Shown here piece after piece: positions 22,601-35,304 of a stretch of DNA of 64,000 nt. Within the stretch, counting starts at the first letter, position 1. Every line of letters begins with the position of its first letter. The notes beneath the pieces were generated by a model. The model was not told the origin of the DNA, did not search any database, and saw only the letters and a program-made list of their open reading frames with translations. This DNA comes from Pontederia crassipes (lineage: Eukaryota > Streptophyta > Magnoliopsida > Commelinales > Pontederiaceae): NCBI GenBank assembly GCA_030549335.1, contig CM060197.1, positions 21,898,501 to 21,962,500 on the forward strand, in the 5' to 3' direction. Both the position numbers and the translations under genes were made by a program.

Positions 22601-25600
22601 ACTTGTATTTACCTCACAAAAGAATACTTGCTTCTCTCTAGAGATAAGTAGCTTGATACATTTACAAAAAAAAGTTCAGAGATGAATTCTGAAAGAAACC
22701 ACTAATTTACCTGGTTAAAGAAAAAAGGAATCACCTACATTAATAGCATTTGTGTCATGCAATATGTTTTGATAGTTGTCAGGTATAGAGTGTTGGGAAA
22801 GCCCAATATTTATCAAGATTAAATGTTGGAAGATTCAATGTCTTATGTGGCAGGATCTTATTGAACAACATGTTTCCTCATTCCTTGCAAAGAGAATCAT
22901 AGTTTTCTAGAAATAGGAAACTGTTGCTTATAAATCTTCTAATATCTTGATGTTGAGTGGAAGAGGCAGATAGGAAAATCCATTTACGACTTAGGTTTGT
23001 GATTCTATTATCAAGAGAGGCAGACTGGCTTTCTTTATTCTAAACACTTTAAACAATGCAAGATTGAAGGGACCACTCAGAATTATGTTTTCTACCTTAT
23101 ATCAGGAGTAAATTTCTGTAGGGTCATCTAACTTTATTAAACAAACAAGACAAATGGTTCAATTTGTACCATCTTTGTATTTCTTTTATATTCAAATAGA
23201 AGTAAAATAGACAATGCACAACAATATGGATAAAAAGAAGATAACCATGTTAGTTTTACCCTGTTTCTATGATGAATGTTTCAATTTCCACAAATGTGGA
23301 GAATTCCTTTCTCCCAAACATCATTTGTGATTGCAAAATAAGATCATAGTTTTTTTTTCGAAAGTAAGATAATAGTTAAGGTTCAACCACTGCGCAGATA
23401 AACATCACACTAGGTTTTTTTCCTGACAAGATATATCATACTCAGTTAAAGGTACAGCATAAAGCCTAAAAGATAAATTTTTATCATGTTATCTAGTAGG
23501 AACTTCTTCTAATGCCCTTCAGCTGCCCAAAGTTTTTCTTTCTTTTTTTTTTGGCATTTTGAGCCCTCATGCATAAGGAAAAGAAAAGATCATGATTAAA
23601 TGGGTCTCTTTTTTGTTGAGTAGATGACTAAACAGGAACATATCCATTTAATCAATGGTCACCAATTCTCCCGTTCTTCTAGATGCTTTGGAACCTTTCT
23701 CAAACGTCATAACCAAGTAGAAAAGCTGATTAATGTTGACATGCTATATTATTAAGAATATAAAATTGAAGATGTTGCTCTTTTTAACGGCTTAAGCTTT
23801 TAGGAAAATTAGTCAGCACATCAAATTTAACATGGTATCAGAACCAGAGGTCAAATGTTCGAATCTCGTTAAGCTCTTATTAAAAAAAAGTAATTTTCTC
23901 CCTTAGTTGTCTACGTATTGTACTTGAGCTAGACCGAAGTTGTCAGCAGCCCACATGTGAGGGGGAGTGTTAAGAATATAAAATTAAAGATGTTGCTCTT
24001 CCTAAGAGCTTAAGCTTTTAGGAAAATTGGTCAGCACATCAAATTTAACATATATCATAAGTGTGGATAATTTAATCAGGTGATATATGGAATTTATCAA
24101 ATTGCTTTCAATGGAAAGAAAATAAAATCAAAATGTTATTATAAGATTTCAGTAAATTATGTAGGTAAACAAATCTTGGATCATCATAAAAAAAATACTG
24201 CTATTGGCGAACAAAATTAATTGATTTGGACACATGACAAGAAATTCCAATCCACAAACTTAGGATAATTGTACAGTAAGAGAGTGAAACCTTACTTGTG
24301 CTTTAAGAATCGAAGTTAGTTTTAGACTCTGAGTCAGGATTTGCAGCTTGATCCTTTTAATGGTCACAGAATCACGCAGATTTGCTGCAGTTATCCAAGC
24401 AGTGTAGAGACTTTCCTAAGATAAAGTAAATTGAAGGAAAATTAAGATTAGCTGATGTTGGCATGCGAACTTAAAACTCAAACATGACATAGTGGAAAAA
24501 ATCAGGAGCAGGAATCTAATAGGATAGAGATATATTGATACAATCGAAGTATATTTATTTTCTAAAAAAGTCCGAATAATTCATGTAATTCGAAAGATCA
24601 TCTATTACAAAACCATCCACGGCCATTTATAGGGATCCAAACATGTATATTTCCTGAACATACTATGATAAGGAAAACACTAACGAAAGGACAAGGTTTC
24701 TTAATAAACTAAGAAAAGAAAATGCTAATAAAAAGAAATTGAATAAAAGGAAATTGAAATTAAACTGACTTTGGACGCCTGCGTTCATAACAAATTAAAG
24801 GTCGTCCTGTATTATATACGCATAGTGGCTCAGGCTAAAACTTTAATAACATCCTTTCTTGACCAACAATAAATCCAAAACTAAATCAAATGTATCTTGA
24901 CAAAGGCCACCGCTTTAGACCCTTCCATCTGGTCGACATCCTATTATGACATATGCAAGCAGTATTTACACTCCACCAACAGACTACCAACAAAAAGCAC
25001 CCAACATAAGCACTATGAGCGGAGATTTTTATATCATGATACTTCCTGCATGTCATGGATATCTAACTTACATCCAATTAGGAAATAGGATTTCAGTGCG
25101 TTGTGTAGTAGGCGCCACTGTTTAACAGATAAAAATATGTACAGAGTCCAACCATTTTTTCACTGTTTAAATTATTCAGTTTTTTGTTATCATGATCTCC
25201 AATGCTGATGCTGTTGTATGTTAGTATTAGATTGATAGATCTGAAACATGCATCTCTTTCGTAAGACTAATGAAGAACTAGCTATTTCCATGGACCTTGT
25301 TTAGAAACAAATCCTTCTTGAATGTTTCTTTCAATGTCTGATGCTTCAAATTTTATGTACAAAATCAAGATATAGGGAAGTGATGAACTTTAAGCATGTA
25401 ATTTTGTCCTCCTACGTTACCCTTTTCAAATTTTCTTGGGTTACAATTTTTTCTGTCTTCTGCTAGATTTCACTGACTTTTCTACTCATTCTAATTTGGT
25501 CATTCCTATGCCAACCTTTTCAAAATTTCTTAGGCACAAAAGTCTATCCATCTTCCCCTAATTTTGTTCAAATTCACAGACTTCCCTACTAGTTCAAAAG

Positions 25601-27307
25601 TTTTTTTCTTGAAAATGTATTGAGGGCATTTTGGGTAATATGCTGATTTCATCATAATCATTGACAGAATATTCGTAAGGTTGTAATATATATTAAACAT
25701 TCAAATGCACATATTCATTGAATAAATTCCATAATACATGTATAAAGATGACCGAGAAAGCAAAGGAAAAAGAACTCAGGGCACTTACGTTTGATCTTTT
25801 ACCTATTTGCAATAATATGGGAAACCATGATAGTTACAAGATATAAATTTTGATAGCTGATTGGACTATACTTACGGACATGAAATGCTTTTTAAATCCT
25901 CGGCGAAGAGTCAAATCTAAAAAGATATAATAGAACAAGTACCTCTGCAGTTGATTTCTGCTGCGAAAGGATAGCGTTGACTCTTGCATTAATGCTGCGC
26001 CATTGTAGGTGCCGATTGTCAAACAGCCTTAGCATGTGTGCCTCCTCAATTCGATTTTCGCCTTTCTTTGCCCTCCTCACTTCGGCAGCAAAGCTTATGA
26101 TGGAAGGTGCATTGACAGACTGACCAACTGGCGTGGTTTCCACTGAGGCACTATTCCTTGCTCTCAAAGGACTGAGCATTCCCCTTGCTGGCTGAGCTGC
26201 AACCTTACTGGGAGAAGGTTGCCTTATTGGCCCCCGGAGTGGGGAAGATGCAGACCTTGGAGATGACGAGGGGCTGTACAGTGACAATTTCTTAAGCAGG
26301 GCCATTTTAGACTGATCGGGAGTCCTAGGACCTGAAGACGATAAAGGTGAATTCTGCTCTGGAAACCGCCGCAGTGGGCTGTAAGTTCCTTGCAAAAACC
26401 TCGCCGTCCCACAAATTCCCCTAGGGGAGGCCTTTGCCGCTGAAGAGACAGCATTAAAGTCTGGCGTCCCCGAATTGCTCTCAGAGGACACGCTCTCAGA
26501 ATCTGATGAGACCGACAGATCGACTCCATCGAAAGTCGCCCTTCTCGTGCCACAGTCGAATGCCATCGATTGATTTAGCAACTTGACCGTGGCAAGGACA
26601 GGTTCCGTCATATCTGAGGAACAATCCAAGCTCCGGATGAAGGAATTCGCCACCCCAGCCCTGGCAGCGGCAGGCCACAGGTGGTTGTGATGGTGGTTCT
26701 CCAAGGGCCTGGAATTCTCCGAGTGCTCCGGAGCCCTCGCGTGAGTGGCGGTGCCGACAGCGCTCAAGCGGCGCCGTTCCGGCGTGTGTTTGCGGGCGGG
26801 GCTGGACGGGGAGGCCTTGGCGCGGCTGGTCTGGTAGAAGAAGGATTCCCCCTGGAAGGAAACTGAGAGGCTCCGCGTCGTCATGCAGAGCGCCCGCGAG
26901 GCGGCGGAGGGCTCCGCAGAGGGTGGCGGCCGGGGATCGGGCGTCGGCTGGGGCCGAGCGCGGTTGGCGGAGTGGGATCGCTTCTGGGCTGCCGCCTGGG
27001 GCAATGCGGACGCGCGGGAGGTCGCGAGAGGCGACGGGAAGCGCCGGGAGCTCATCGCCGAGCTCGACGAGGAGAAGGAGGAGCCCGAGGTGGTCGTCGA
27101 CGTCGAGGACGGCGGAGGGGACGAAGATGCATAGGAGGAGAGGTAGCGGGAGGTGATCTCCTTCCGGCGGGGAGGCGCACGAGAGGCCGCATTGTCCCTC
27201 TCGGAGGGAGGGGTGAGTGGCGGGCGGTGGTGAGGTGCCGGGAGGTCGCCGACGCCGGAGCTCTTGGGCTCTGGCGGGCGGCGGTCGCCGCCGATCGCGG
27301 CCACCAT
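19661..27307 (-). CDS. QWRF: QWRF motif-containing microtubule-associated protein (QWRF2/SCO3-like), six exons
   Basis: Coding exons, in transcript order: 27307-25943, 24415-24296, 22573-22457, 22342-22253, 19918-19811 and 19729-19661 (TAG). All junctions are GT-AG, every exon is a whole number of codons, and the protein is 622 residues. The start is ATG 27307 (M-V-A-A-I-G-G), the usual family N-terminus; upstream codons in frame have no ATG. Family marks: T-S-R-Y-L-S-S near residue 53, T-R-S-L-S-V-S-F-Q-G-E, P-E-R-R-R, Ser-rich basic middle, then the conserved C-terminal domain with L-Q-W-R-S-I-N-A-R, Y-L-E-E-W-S-L, T-E-A-L-K-A-S, V-S-S-A-V-D-V-M-Q-A-M, ending C-S-L-Q-G-H-A-I-Q-L-K. The family (augmin subunit 8/EDE1, SCO3) binds microtubules. 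The naming motif reads QWRS rather than QWRF here. Introns contain repeats and a miniature retrotransposon. Confidence 0.92.
20455..20730. repeat. Diverged ~100-bp repeat, two copies, in QWRF intron 5
   Basis: 20455-20560 and 20625-20730 share a pattern including CCTTGGATGCAAT, CACCATTGCTG and CATGTTATT in the same order and spacing, about 170 bp apart. Origin unknown; the intron runs 19919-22252. Confidence 0.55.
21156..21549. mobile_element. Possible hAT-like MITE in QWRF intron
   Basis: Left end TAGGGTTGACCCA and right end, complemented, AGGGATGTTAATGGG resemble hAT-MITE termini. GGGTTGGGTC/GACCCAACC-type segments are present inside both ends. Flanking 8-mers agree at about six of eight positions. 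Confidence 0.4.
23750..24050 (+). mobile_element. Miniature LTR retrotransposon (SMART/TRIM type), complete, 301 bp
   Basis: Two 83-bp LTRs (23750-23832 and 23968-24050) are nearly identical and begin T(A/G)TTAAGAATATAAAATT and end AAATTTAACA. A primer binding site TGGTATCAGAACC (23833-23845, initiator tRNA-Met type) abuts the left LTR. A polypurine tract GTGAGGGGGAG (23957-23967) abuts the right LTR. Both flanks carry the exact 5-bp target duplication TATAT (23745-23749, 24051-24055). The 135-bp interior has no coding capacity, so movement must have used another element's proteins. It sits in intron 2 of the QWRF gene, between exons 24415-24296 and 22573-22457. Confidence 0.93.
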
Positions 27308-27399
27308 CGGTCTCTGGGAGGAGATCTGGCGGCCACCGCTGCGATCTCGGCGAGCCGTCGACCCGCTTGCCGGAGGATTCACTTTAATCAACGTTCACA

Positions 27400-27570
27400 T
27401 CACCGCGCCGGTGAGCACCGGAATTGAGCTTCCAGTTGCAATTGTCCCAATGCGGGTAGTGGTACCACAACGGCCACCGCGACTTGTTCTTGGTAGTAAA
27501 TAGCAGAATTGGAGAAAGAGCAGCAAAAAAGTGGAGAAAAAAGAGGAGAGAGAATTGCTGGAGAATGCAT
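27400..27570 (-). promoter_or_regulatory. Possible upstream ORF (56 codons) in the QWRF 5' leader
   Basis: On the gene strand an ATG at 27570, right after a (TC)10 tract, opens a 56-codon frame ending in TGA at 27402-27400, 92 bases before the main ATG. The last base of that TGA is also the A of a second ATG (27400-27398), which is followed at once by TGA, a minimal start-stop. Whether these lie in the transcript depends on the unseen transcription start. Confidence 0.35.
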
Positions 27571-27732
27571 GAGAGAGAGAGAGAGAGAGATTTGTAGTGG
27601 AGTGGAAAGTGGAAAGCAGCAGGGAGAGAGAGGATGTTTAGCTGTCCTACCTGTCTTTGTTTGCTCTCTGTGTGTGTTTGTGTGAGAGAGAGAGAGGAGA
27701 GAGAGAGAGATAGAGCGAGAGAGAGAGCGTGT
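27571..27732 (-). repeat. GA/TC tracts upstream of the QWRF gene
   Basis: (GA)10 at 27571-27590 and a second interrupted GA tract at about 27684-27732 read as pyrimidine tracts on the gene strand. Such tracts are common in plant 5' leaders and core promoters and are bound by BPC/GAGA-type proteins. The function here is inferred. Confidence 0.6.
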
Positions 27733-28370
27733 TTAAGACTTAAGGTTCTTTGTTGTGTGTGTTGTTAGTTTGGAGTTGCAAGTGGTATTAATTCTAAGAT
27801 TGTTTGATTTAATTGTTAGTGTGCGTATTGTTCTCTTCTCTTTTTAACTTGATAACAATAATTGATTTAATAAACAGAAAGTATAAAACTTACGCGCGTA
27901 CACTTTTTAGTTTTTCTTTAAAAAAAAATTATCAACGTGTATAATATAATATAATATAATAATAATTACATCTAAATAATATTATTGTAGATTTTTTTAT
28001 AAAACCTGCATGTACAAATTGTGTTATTTTCATAATTTTTTTAAACTATCATAATTTTTCGTATCTAATTTATTTTTTAATTATAATATTATCGTCAATT
28101 ATCAAATTTTGTTTTACTATTTAATTCTAATATCGCTAATATCTAATTGTTATGGACCTCCAAAGTTATAGTGGTAGAAGGCGTCAAAGAAAAAAAAAAC
28201 AACAACAATAATAACATGTGCAAAAGTAACCACACATTCAAAATTTTCCAAAATCATTTTTGTTGGCGCAATCATAAAAGAATTTGACACTAAAAAATAA
28301 CCTAATATTTTTAACTTTTATTTTATAATAATCTAATATTTTTCGTATTAAAAGTAACCCTGTAATATCT
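27733..28370. other. Intergenic DNA, upstream of QWRF gene
   Basis: Probable promoter side of the QWRF gene, then AT-rich sequence with a (TATAA)n-like repeat at about 27942-27961. No gene seen. Confidence 0.5.
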
Positions 28371-30411
28371 CATATTTTTTACCAACAATAATTTAGTCTT
28401 TTGACTGAACCTGATCTCAACTCCCCTTGTTAATCTTTTTTGTTCAATTTCTCATATGAAGGCTAGGGCTCGAGGAAGAAAAGCTAAAAGAACAAAGATG
28501 AGGAAGAAGAGGAAGAAAGCGTACGTTTGAGAGCAAGAGGACACTTTGTTCTCTTATCGGATTGTGATGAGGATTTTTATCCTGTAAATTTTAGATCTAT
28601 ACCAAGCTTCATTCAATCATGTTCAGATCTATTGTTATAATTCATATGTTCTTAGTTTTGTCCATAATTTAAGGATGAACCTCCATGTTTTTCGAGTTTC
28701 TTACAATTCTATATTGTCTAGAAAATATGCATGTATCGTTCTTTATGATGTATATCAAATTCCTTAAATTTTTTAATAAAAAAATCATGTAAAAATTGAG
28801 ATGGCGTCGATCTCCATGACGCCTCATGACCATGATGACTGATGACCCTCGTCACGCTAGTGAACGTTAGGCTGAAGTTACAGTCCAAGGAAAACTCTCG
28901 CTCACCCTTATGACAGCTCATGTCATGGCTGTAATGAGATGGACACAGTGTGACGATCTTCAAACCCGTGAACACGTAGTGGAAGTCATCAAAAGGAAAT
29001 GGCCTCGTTCACGGCCGTGACGACTAATGTCATGCCTGTGAGCACAAGGCGTGAAGTCTGTAGGGTCTCGCACACAACCGTGATGACCCCGTCATGCTCG
29101 TGAGCGCGAGGTCGATTTGGAGAACTCGACATCGGTCTCGCACACGACCGTGACATCCCATGCACGGCTATGGCTGAGTGGGACAACGTCCTAAGTTACG
29201 GTCACGAGCATGACACCCATGTCACGGTCATGACCGACTTGTCAAGCATATGATATTTAAAGGTTATTTTTGAAATATTAACGGTATGTATTGATGTTTG
29301 TTAATTGTATAAGAATCTAGATACACATATATGCATATTTCTTATGATATGCATATTTCTTATGTAACTAGGTTAAAATCTGAAGATTGAACGATATAAT
29401 TGATTGTTGATTGAAAGTATAATGAACCTAGTTGTGGATGATGTTATGTGTCGCCCCTCAATGGCATTTTATCAGATTTTATTTGGAATGATTGTTACAC
29501 ACATCGGCAATGGTGTGTCATTCTGATGTCACTCTAGGCGAGAGTTCTCCGGAATGATCGTTACATATATTAACAACGGTGTGTGCATTTTTATATCACC
29601 TTTAGGCGAGAGGGGAGCATTGTGTCTCCTATGGTGAGGGCAACAACATAAATCTCAACTATAAGAAGATATAATATTATAAGAGCCGATGATCGATCGA
29701 ATGGAATGATGTTCCATGAAAATGAAAGTTCGAAAGTGTTATAAAATAATCTTGAGAAAAAATATGGAGGCAATGGTTATGGTAATTGTACATCACTCGT
29801 ATGCCAATGAAAATGAATGGATGATGGTTATGAATATTCCATACTTTCTTGTATGATAATATGATTACATGTCTCCCATGTTATTATATTATTAATGCAT
29901 GATGATTGAATGGCATGTAGATCACATGTTTAATACATGACATGCTTATTATTTTCTTCTTATTATATGAAGATGATGATGCATATTATCTAGTATCCTA
30001 TTTAGGATCATGACATCGCATTGCATTACCTTTACATACTTTAACCAGGAAAACTCTTACACCCTGGATCCTTGCAGGTGCACAATGATTGGATAGATGA
30101 TAGCTCAACTCATGACGAGAAAAATTGCACAAGTTCTAAGTTTCAAGAGTCATGATGACATAGAGTCTTTTTTATTATGTTTCAGTGATGACTATTAGAT
30201 TTGTTTTTCCCAATTCTATAACATTACTTTTGATGTTATCGAAGTCTTCCGCTTTAATTGAAGGTTTTATTCTATTTTAATTATTGTTTAAGTTTCTGTT
30301 GCAATAGATAAAAATTATATTTTATTATGATTATGTGATGGTGAATGGACTAGTACAATCGAATGACCTAATTGCCTTTGGTATTTGAGAATAAAATTTT
30401 GGGGTGTTACA
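28371..30411 (+). mobile_element. Solo LTR-like repeat A (~2.0 kb, Ty3/gypsy-type ends)
   Basis: It starts TGTAATATCTC and ends GGGGTGTTACA, an imperfect inverted terminal repeat, and aligns along its length with repeat B at 31667-33601. No internal coding region, primer site or partner LTR follows, so it is best read as a solo LTR. The flanks (AACCC, CCAAT) do not form a target duplication. A CG-richer island at 28800-29230 holds repeated GTCACG/CGTGAC-type palindromic units. Confidence 0.7.
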
Positions 30412-31666
30412 CCAATATTTTTCGCCATTCTAAGCACCAAATTTTATAGGAAAAGATATAAATAAAATGGTTTAGAGAACTTTTATACATGCATTAAGAT
30501 TTTAAGATCGAGGTAAAATTGAAAAGAACTAATAAGACAGAAGATTAAAATTGAAAAGAATTTATAAGATAGAAGATTGTGACATCAAATTCATGGTCGT
30601 AAAATCTTATCTATATATTAAAAATATTTTTTAATATATAAATTTGTATTTGAAAATAGTTTTATATCATAAGTAATTTATAATAATTTTACATATAAAT
30701 ACATATATTATTTATGTAAAATTTAACATGAATTAACAAAAATATAATAATTATTATTATGGAACCATTATATAAATAATTTTTAATATAAATTGATATT
30801 AAATTTATTTTTTAGAAAGTTATTTTTAAAATTTTAACTATAACCAATTATCTTCTTAATTTTATTTCTTCAAAAAAATATATTATACTCGGTGAAAATT
30901 AAAAAAATAAAAATTATAACAATATTAATAGATCTTTCAATTTTATGAAAATGATACATCCCAAATATAAGTAATCGTAAAATCATATGATCTTACAATT
31001 AAGTTCGTGATTTTGATAACTTTGTCGATCACTATAAATTTATAACACTTATATTGACAAACTCATGATCATCAAAACAATTACATGATTCAAACTGAAA
31101 TGTGAAGAAAAATAGTTTGGCATTTTTTGCATGATAATCATAATATAAAAAAAATAATGGACGTATATTAGTAACCAATATAGTCACTATTAATTGAATC
31201 TTTGACATATTCACTAGCTCCTCAATTTTAATTAAAAGTGTTTCAATTTTATCATTATGAAGTTAAGATTTTCATTCAGCTAATTAATTTTGTTAAGAGC
31301 CACAGTTATATGTAATTTGCTTTATCAATAATGAAATGTGTTAATTTTTGTTAATTACTCATAGGTGGCAACCCAAAAAATGGGGCATCTATCTAATTTC
31401 ATAAACAAAAAAGATATCTATCTATTAAGACTTTCATGTACCAAAATTAACACAAAAGGAAAAAAAATTTGTTCCTCTTTACCATAGAAAATGTTATCAA
31501 TGGAGCATCCAGAATGACTTGCATTGTCATTCTTTAAAAGGTTTATCAAAGGATAACGCGAATAAAAAAAATTAGTCATGAGAAAGAGTATATAATATAT
31601 ACATATCAGTCGAATAATCTCGATTTTAGATCAATAATCTCCATTATGTAGCATAGGTTGACGATA
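30412..31666. other. AT-rich spacer between the two solo LTRs
   Basis: No gene or clear repeat recognised. Confidence 0.5.
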
Positions 31667-33601
31667 TGTGATACCTTAGATTTTTTATCAAGGGAAATTT
31701 GGACTTTTGGCCAAACCGATCTCCCATATTTAAAGCCCAAATCTCTTTTAGAAATCATTTTTCCTCATATGGGCTAGGTTTGAAAGAGGATCAAGAGGAA
31801 GCACAAAGATGAAGAAGAGGACGAAAGAGAAGAGAAAATTAGGATTGAAAAATATGTAAAAGGGATCCAAACTCCTCTCTTCTCTTTCAATATTCTTCTG
31901 AGAGCATGAAGGTACCTTATCCTCATATTGAATTTTAATTGAGGGTACATCGATTTTCAATGTCCAAATATACAAATTATGTATAGATTTATGAGATTAT
32001 ATGTTTAGAAATGTAGAGATCTAGATATTGGGGTTCATATGTTCTTCATATTGCTTATGTTGGGGGTTGAACCCTAGATCTATAAATTTAATGTTTTGCA
32101 TGATTTATGATGATCTTTTTTAATCCTATATTGAGTAGAAAACATGTATGTATCATCCTTTATTAAGTTTGGATTAAAAATCGTGTAAATTCTAGCTTGG
32201 CATCGATCTCCAGGACGCCTCACTGCCATGACAACCCTCGTCACGCCCGTGAGCGCGAGGCTAGAGTTACAACCGAGGAAAAACTCTCGCTCATGCCCAT
32301 GACAGCTTTTGTCACGGTCGTGACGAGCCTCGTCACGCCCTAAACACGAGGCTGGGAGTTTGCATGGCAACAGGGTCTCTCACATGATCGTGATGACGTA
32401 TCAAGCATGACCGAGACATCACTAGTCACGACCGTGAGCGCATGGAAGAATTGACGAGCTCAACATTGGTCTCGCACATAGCCGTGACATTCCAGATACG
32501 ATCGTGCCCAAGAGGGAAAGTGTCCTAAGTCACGGTCACAGGCATGGCACCCCTGTCACGATTGTGCTTAAATATTGAGTATATGATATTTAAAAGTTAT
32601 TTTTGAGATATTAATAGTATGTATTAATATTTATTTATTATATAAGAACCTAGATACACGTATTGCATGTTCCCACGTAACTAGGTTAAATTTTAAAAAT
32701 TGAGTGATGTAAATGTTTGTTAATTGCAAAACATAATGAATCCAGTTGTTGATGATGTTATATGTCGACCCTTTGACCCTTTATCGAATTTTTAAGAATG
32801 ATCGTTACACACATCGGCAACTGTTGCCTTCAAGCGTGAGGAGAGCATTGTTTCCAAGGCTTAGCTAGTCTATTATGAGGGTAAGAAAAAACATAACGTA
32901 AATGAAAAGAATCAATGATCGATCGAATGAAAAGATGTTTTCAGGAAAGTGAAAGTCTGAAAGGATTATGAAGCAACCCTGAGGAAGGGTATTGAAGCTA
33001 TAGTTATGATAAGTGTACATCACTTATATGTCTATGGATTGAATTGTTTAATTGTTATGAATGTTTCCATATTATATGTATGATGATATGATTACGCTAT
33101 TATATTATTAATGCATGATGATAGAATGATATTGTTGAATTACGTGTAGATCACATGTTAAGTACATGCATGCATATTGTTTTCTTCTTATTATATGAAG
33201 ATGATTATACATACTTTAATTAGAAAAATCTCTGTACCTTGAATCCGTGCAGGTACCCAATGAATGGATGAATGGCGGCTCAACTCATGACAAAAAAAAA
33301 TTGCACATTAGCTTAAGAGTCTTATAGTCAATCATCATTGAGTCTATTAGACTATGAGTTTTACAAATATTTTCTATGATGGCATTTGACTATGGTTTTA
33401 ATATGCTTTAAATTGCTATTTGTGATGTTTTAAATTCTATAGCATTACTTTGACATTTTATGATGTTTTTCATTTTAATTGAAGGTTTTATTCTATTTAA
33501 AATTACTATTTTATATTTTCACTGCAGTAGATGAATATTATATTTTATTATGATTATGTGATCCAATTATCTACTTGTGAATGAAATTTTGAAACCTTAC
33601 A
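31667..33601 (+). mobile_element. Solo LTR B (1,935 bp) with 5-bp target duplication
   Basis: It starts TGTGATACCTTAG and ends AAACCTTACA. Exact CGATA repeats flank it (31662-31666 and 33602-33606). It is collinear with repeat A, including the CG-richer island with CACG/CGTG units (32200-32580) and a late GATGATGTTATATGTCG-like segment. A single LTR with intact target duplication is the expected product of LTR-LTR recombination. Confidence 0.85.
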
Positions 33602-33606
33602 CGATA

Positions 33607-33851
33607 TGTATTAAATGATGAAAAAAATAACCTTAAGTGGTTTCCCAATCAAACTATTTTAGATAATTAAATATTATTTTTTATCAAATGCTGTGCAGAA
33701 TGGGCAAATTGATTGATATAAAAAAATAAGGGGACCATATATATAATATAGGGGAAGAACATAACACACCACATGCCTGCATGACTCCCACTCCCTCAAA
33801 ATGCTTTGAAGGGTCACCACTGTGAAATGGACCACTCAAACACCCATGTGT

Positions 33852-33906
<55 letters not shown>

Positions 33907-35285
33907 TTTATTTTTTCTTTATTTACTAACTTCTAACTCCACTTCATTAAATTCTGATATATTTCATCTTATTTACTACTTTCTAGACGAGTCAATTTCG
34001 TCTGATTAGACGAAGGTTTTTGTTCCAGTGACTTGTCAAAAATCATCAAACGTAAAAGGCATAGAAGTATGCGAAAGTGGACCAATTCATACTTTTTGTA
34101 TAAACTCATCCTGAATCAAAGATTCTGCAACTTATGATCAGCCTTGACTTGATGAATTCTAAGTGATTGAGGGTGCTCGAATTTGATCTTTGGAGCCTCA
34201 TTTCACTGATTTATTTTTTCGATTTTGAATTAGTCCACTGCTAATAATTCTGAGATCTCCAATAGACAAGCATAAAAAAAAAAAAGATTCTGCAACTTAT
34301 ATTTGTCGAGAATATGAGTTATATACTGTGACAAGGACGGAGAACAAAAATTTGATGCACCGACCGATCCACCACGTTACAGTGTTCAACGGTGGCGAGG
34401 ATCACTCTTTTTGTTAGGTCACAAGTCAAAACGTATAACACAAATCACTTTCTTATGTGTAGTTCTTTTAATATGGTCCATGTGCACACCGCCGATTTTG
34501 TTTTTTTTTCTCTTCTACTTGAATTCTCATAAACTTAATAACCACATGTGTTTTACAAATTCATTGATCTTTGTGAAAAGTAATTGTTATAAAATCTAAA
34601 ATTTTAACAACACTAGCATGTAAAATTTCCATGCAATGCTAATGGAGGACTCCGACGAGTTATGTAAATCTTGTCATAACTTTTTTTTCTTCCTTTTATG
34701 AAAGGTTAAAGTAGATTAATTGGCCCACAACAAATTAAGGAGACAAAAGATTGATTCGCATACCCCAAGGAATGCAAGAGCACCGTTACTGTATGGCAGG
34801 TTAAAATTTAATTATGAAACAACTTTTTATGTCCTATATTATTATTATTGGCCTAATTAGTGGTCCCCCAACATTATTGAGCAGAACGGCGTCCAAGGGC
34901 CTGTTCTGGAATGCGACGTTCATATGGATGCAGTATCTATGAAAAGGAGAGTACATAAAGTGAGACAGAATTAGATGCATGATCACTTATGAAAGATCCT
35001 GGAAAAATCTTGGAGTCCAGTGAAGTATTGACTAGATGAACAAGACAAAACTTTCATGTCTTATTAGTCTTTTCTTCTTCAAACCAACAGCCTAAGAAGA
35101 GAGCTTCCAAACATTCTGATTAACAAGAATATACTAATCAACAGTCGACATGAATTCACTATTCTGTCTAGTAAGGGATCATGAGACTTGAGTGCAAGGA
35201 TTGGACCGAGATAAAGGTGAAAGGATGAATATGCCAATTTTTAATGGAAACAAAAGCTATGAGAGAACATCAAAATATTTGATAA
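33607..35285. other. Intergenic DNA with AT microsatellite
   Basis: It contains a long (AT)n microsatellite at about 33854-33903. No gene recognised. Confidence 0.5.
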
Positions 35286-35304
35286 TGGTTATTCATACAA
35301 GTTA

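Noticed and set aside
26681-27503. Plus-strand open frames across QWRF exon 1
   Set aside because: Antisense shadows of the GC-rich first exon; the minus-strand frame has family motifs and splice sites.
33806-34009. Small open frame with repeated Ile-Tyr
   Set aside because: It is produced by the (AT)n microsatellite.
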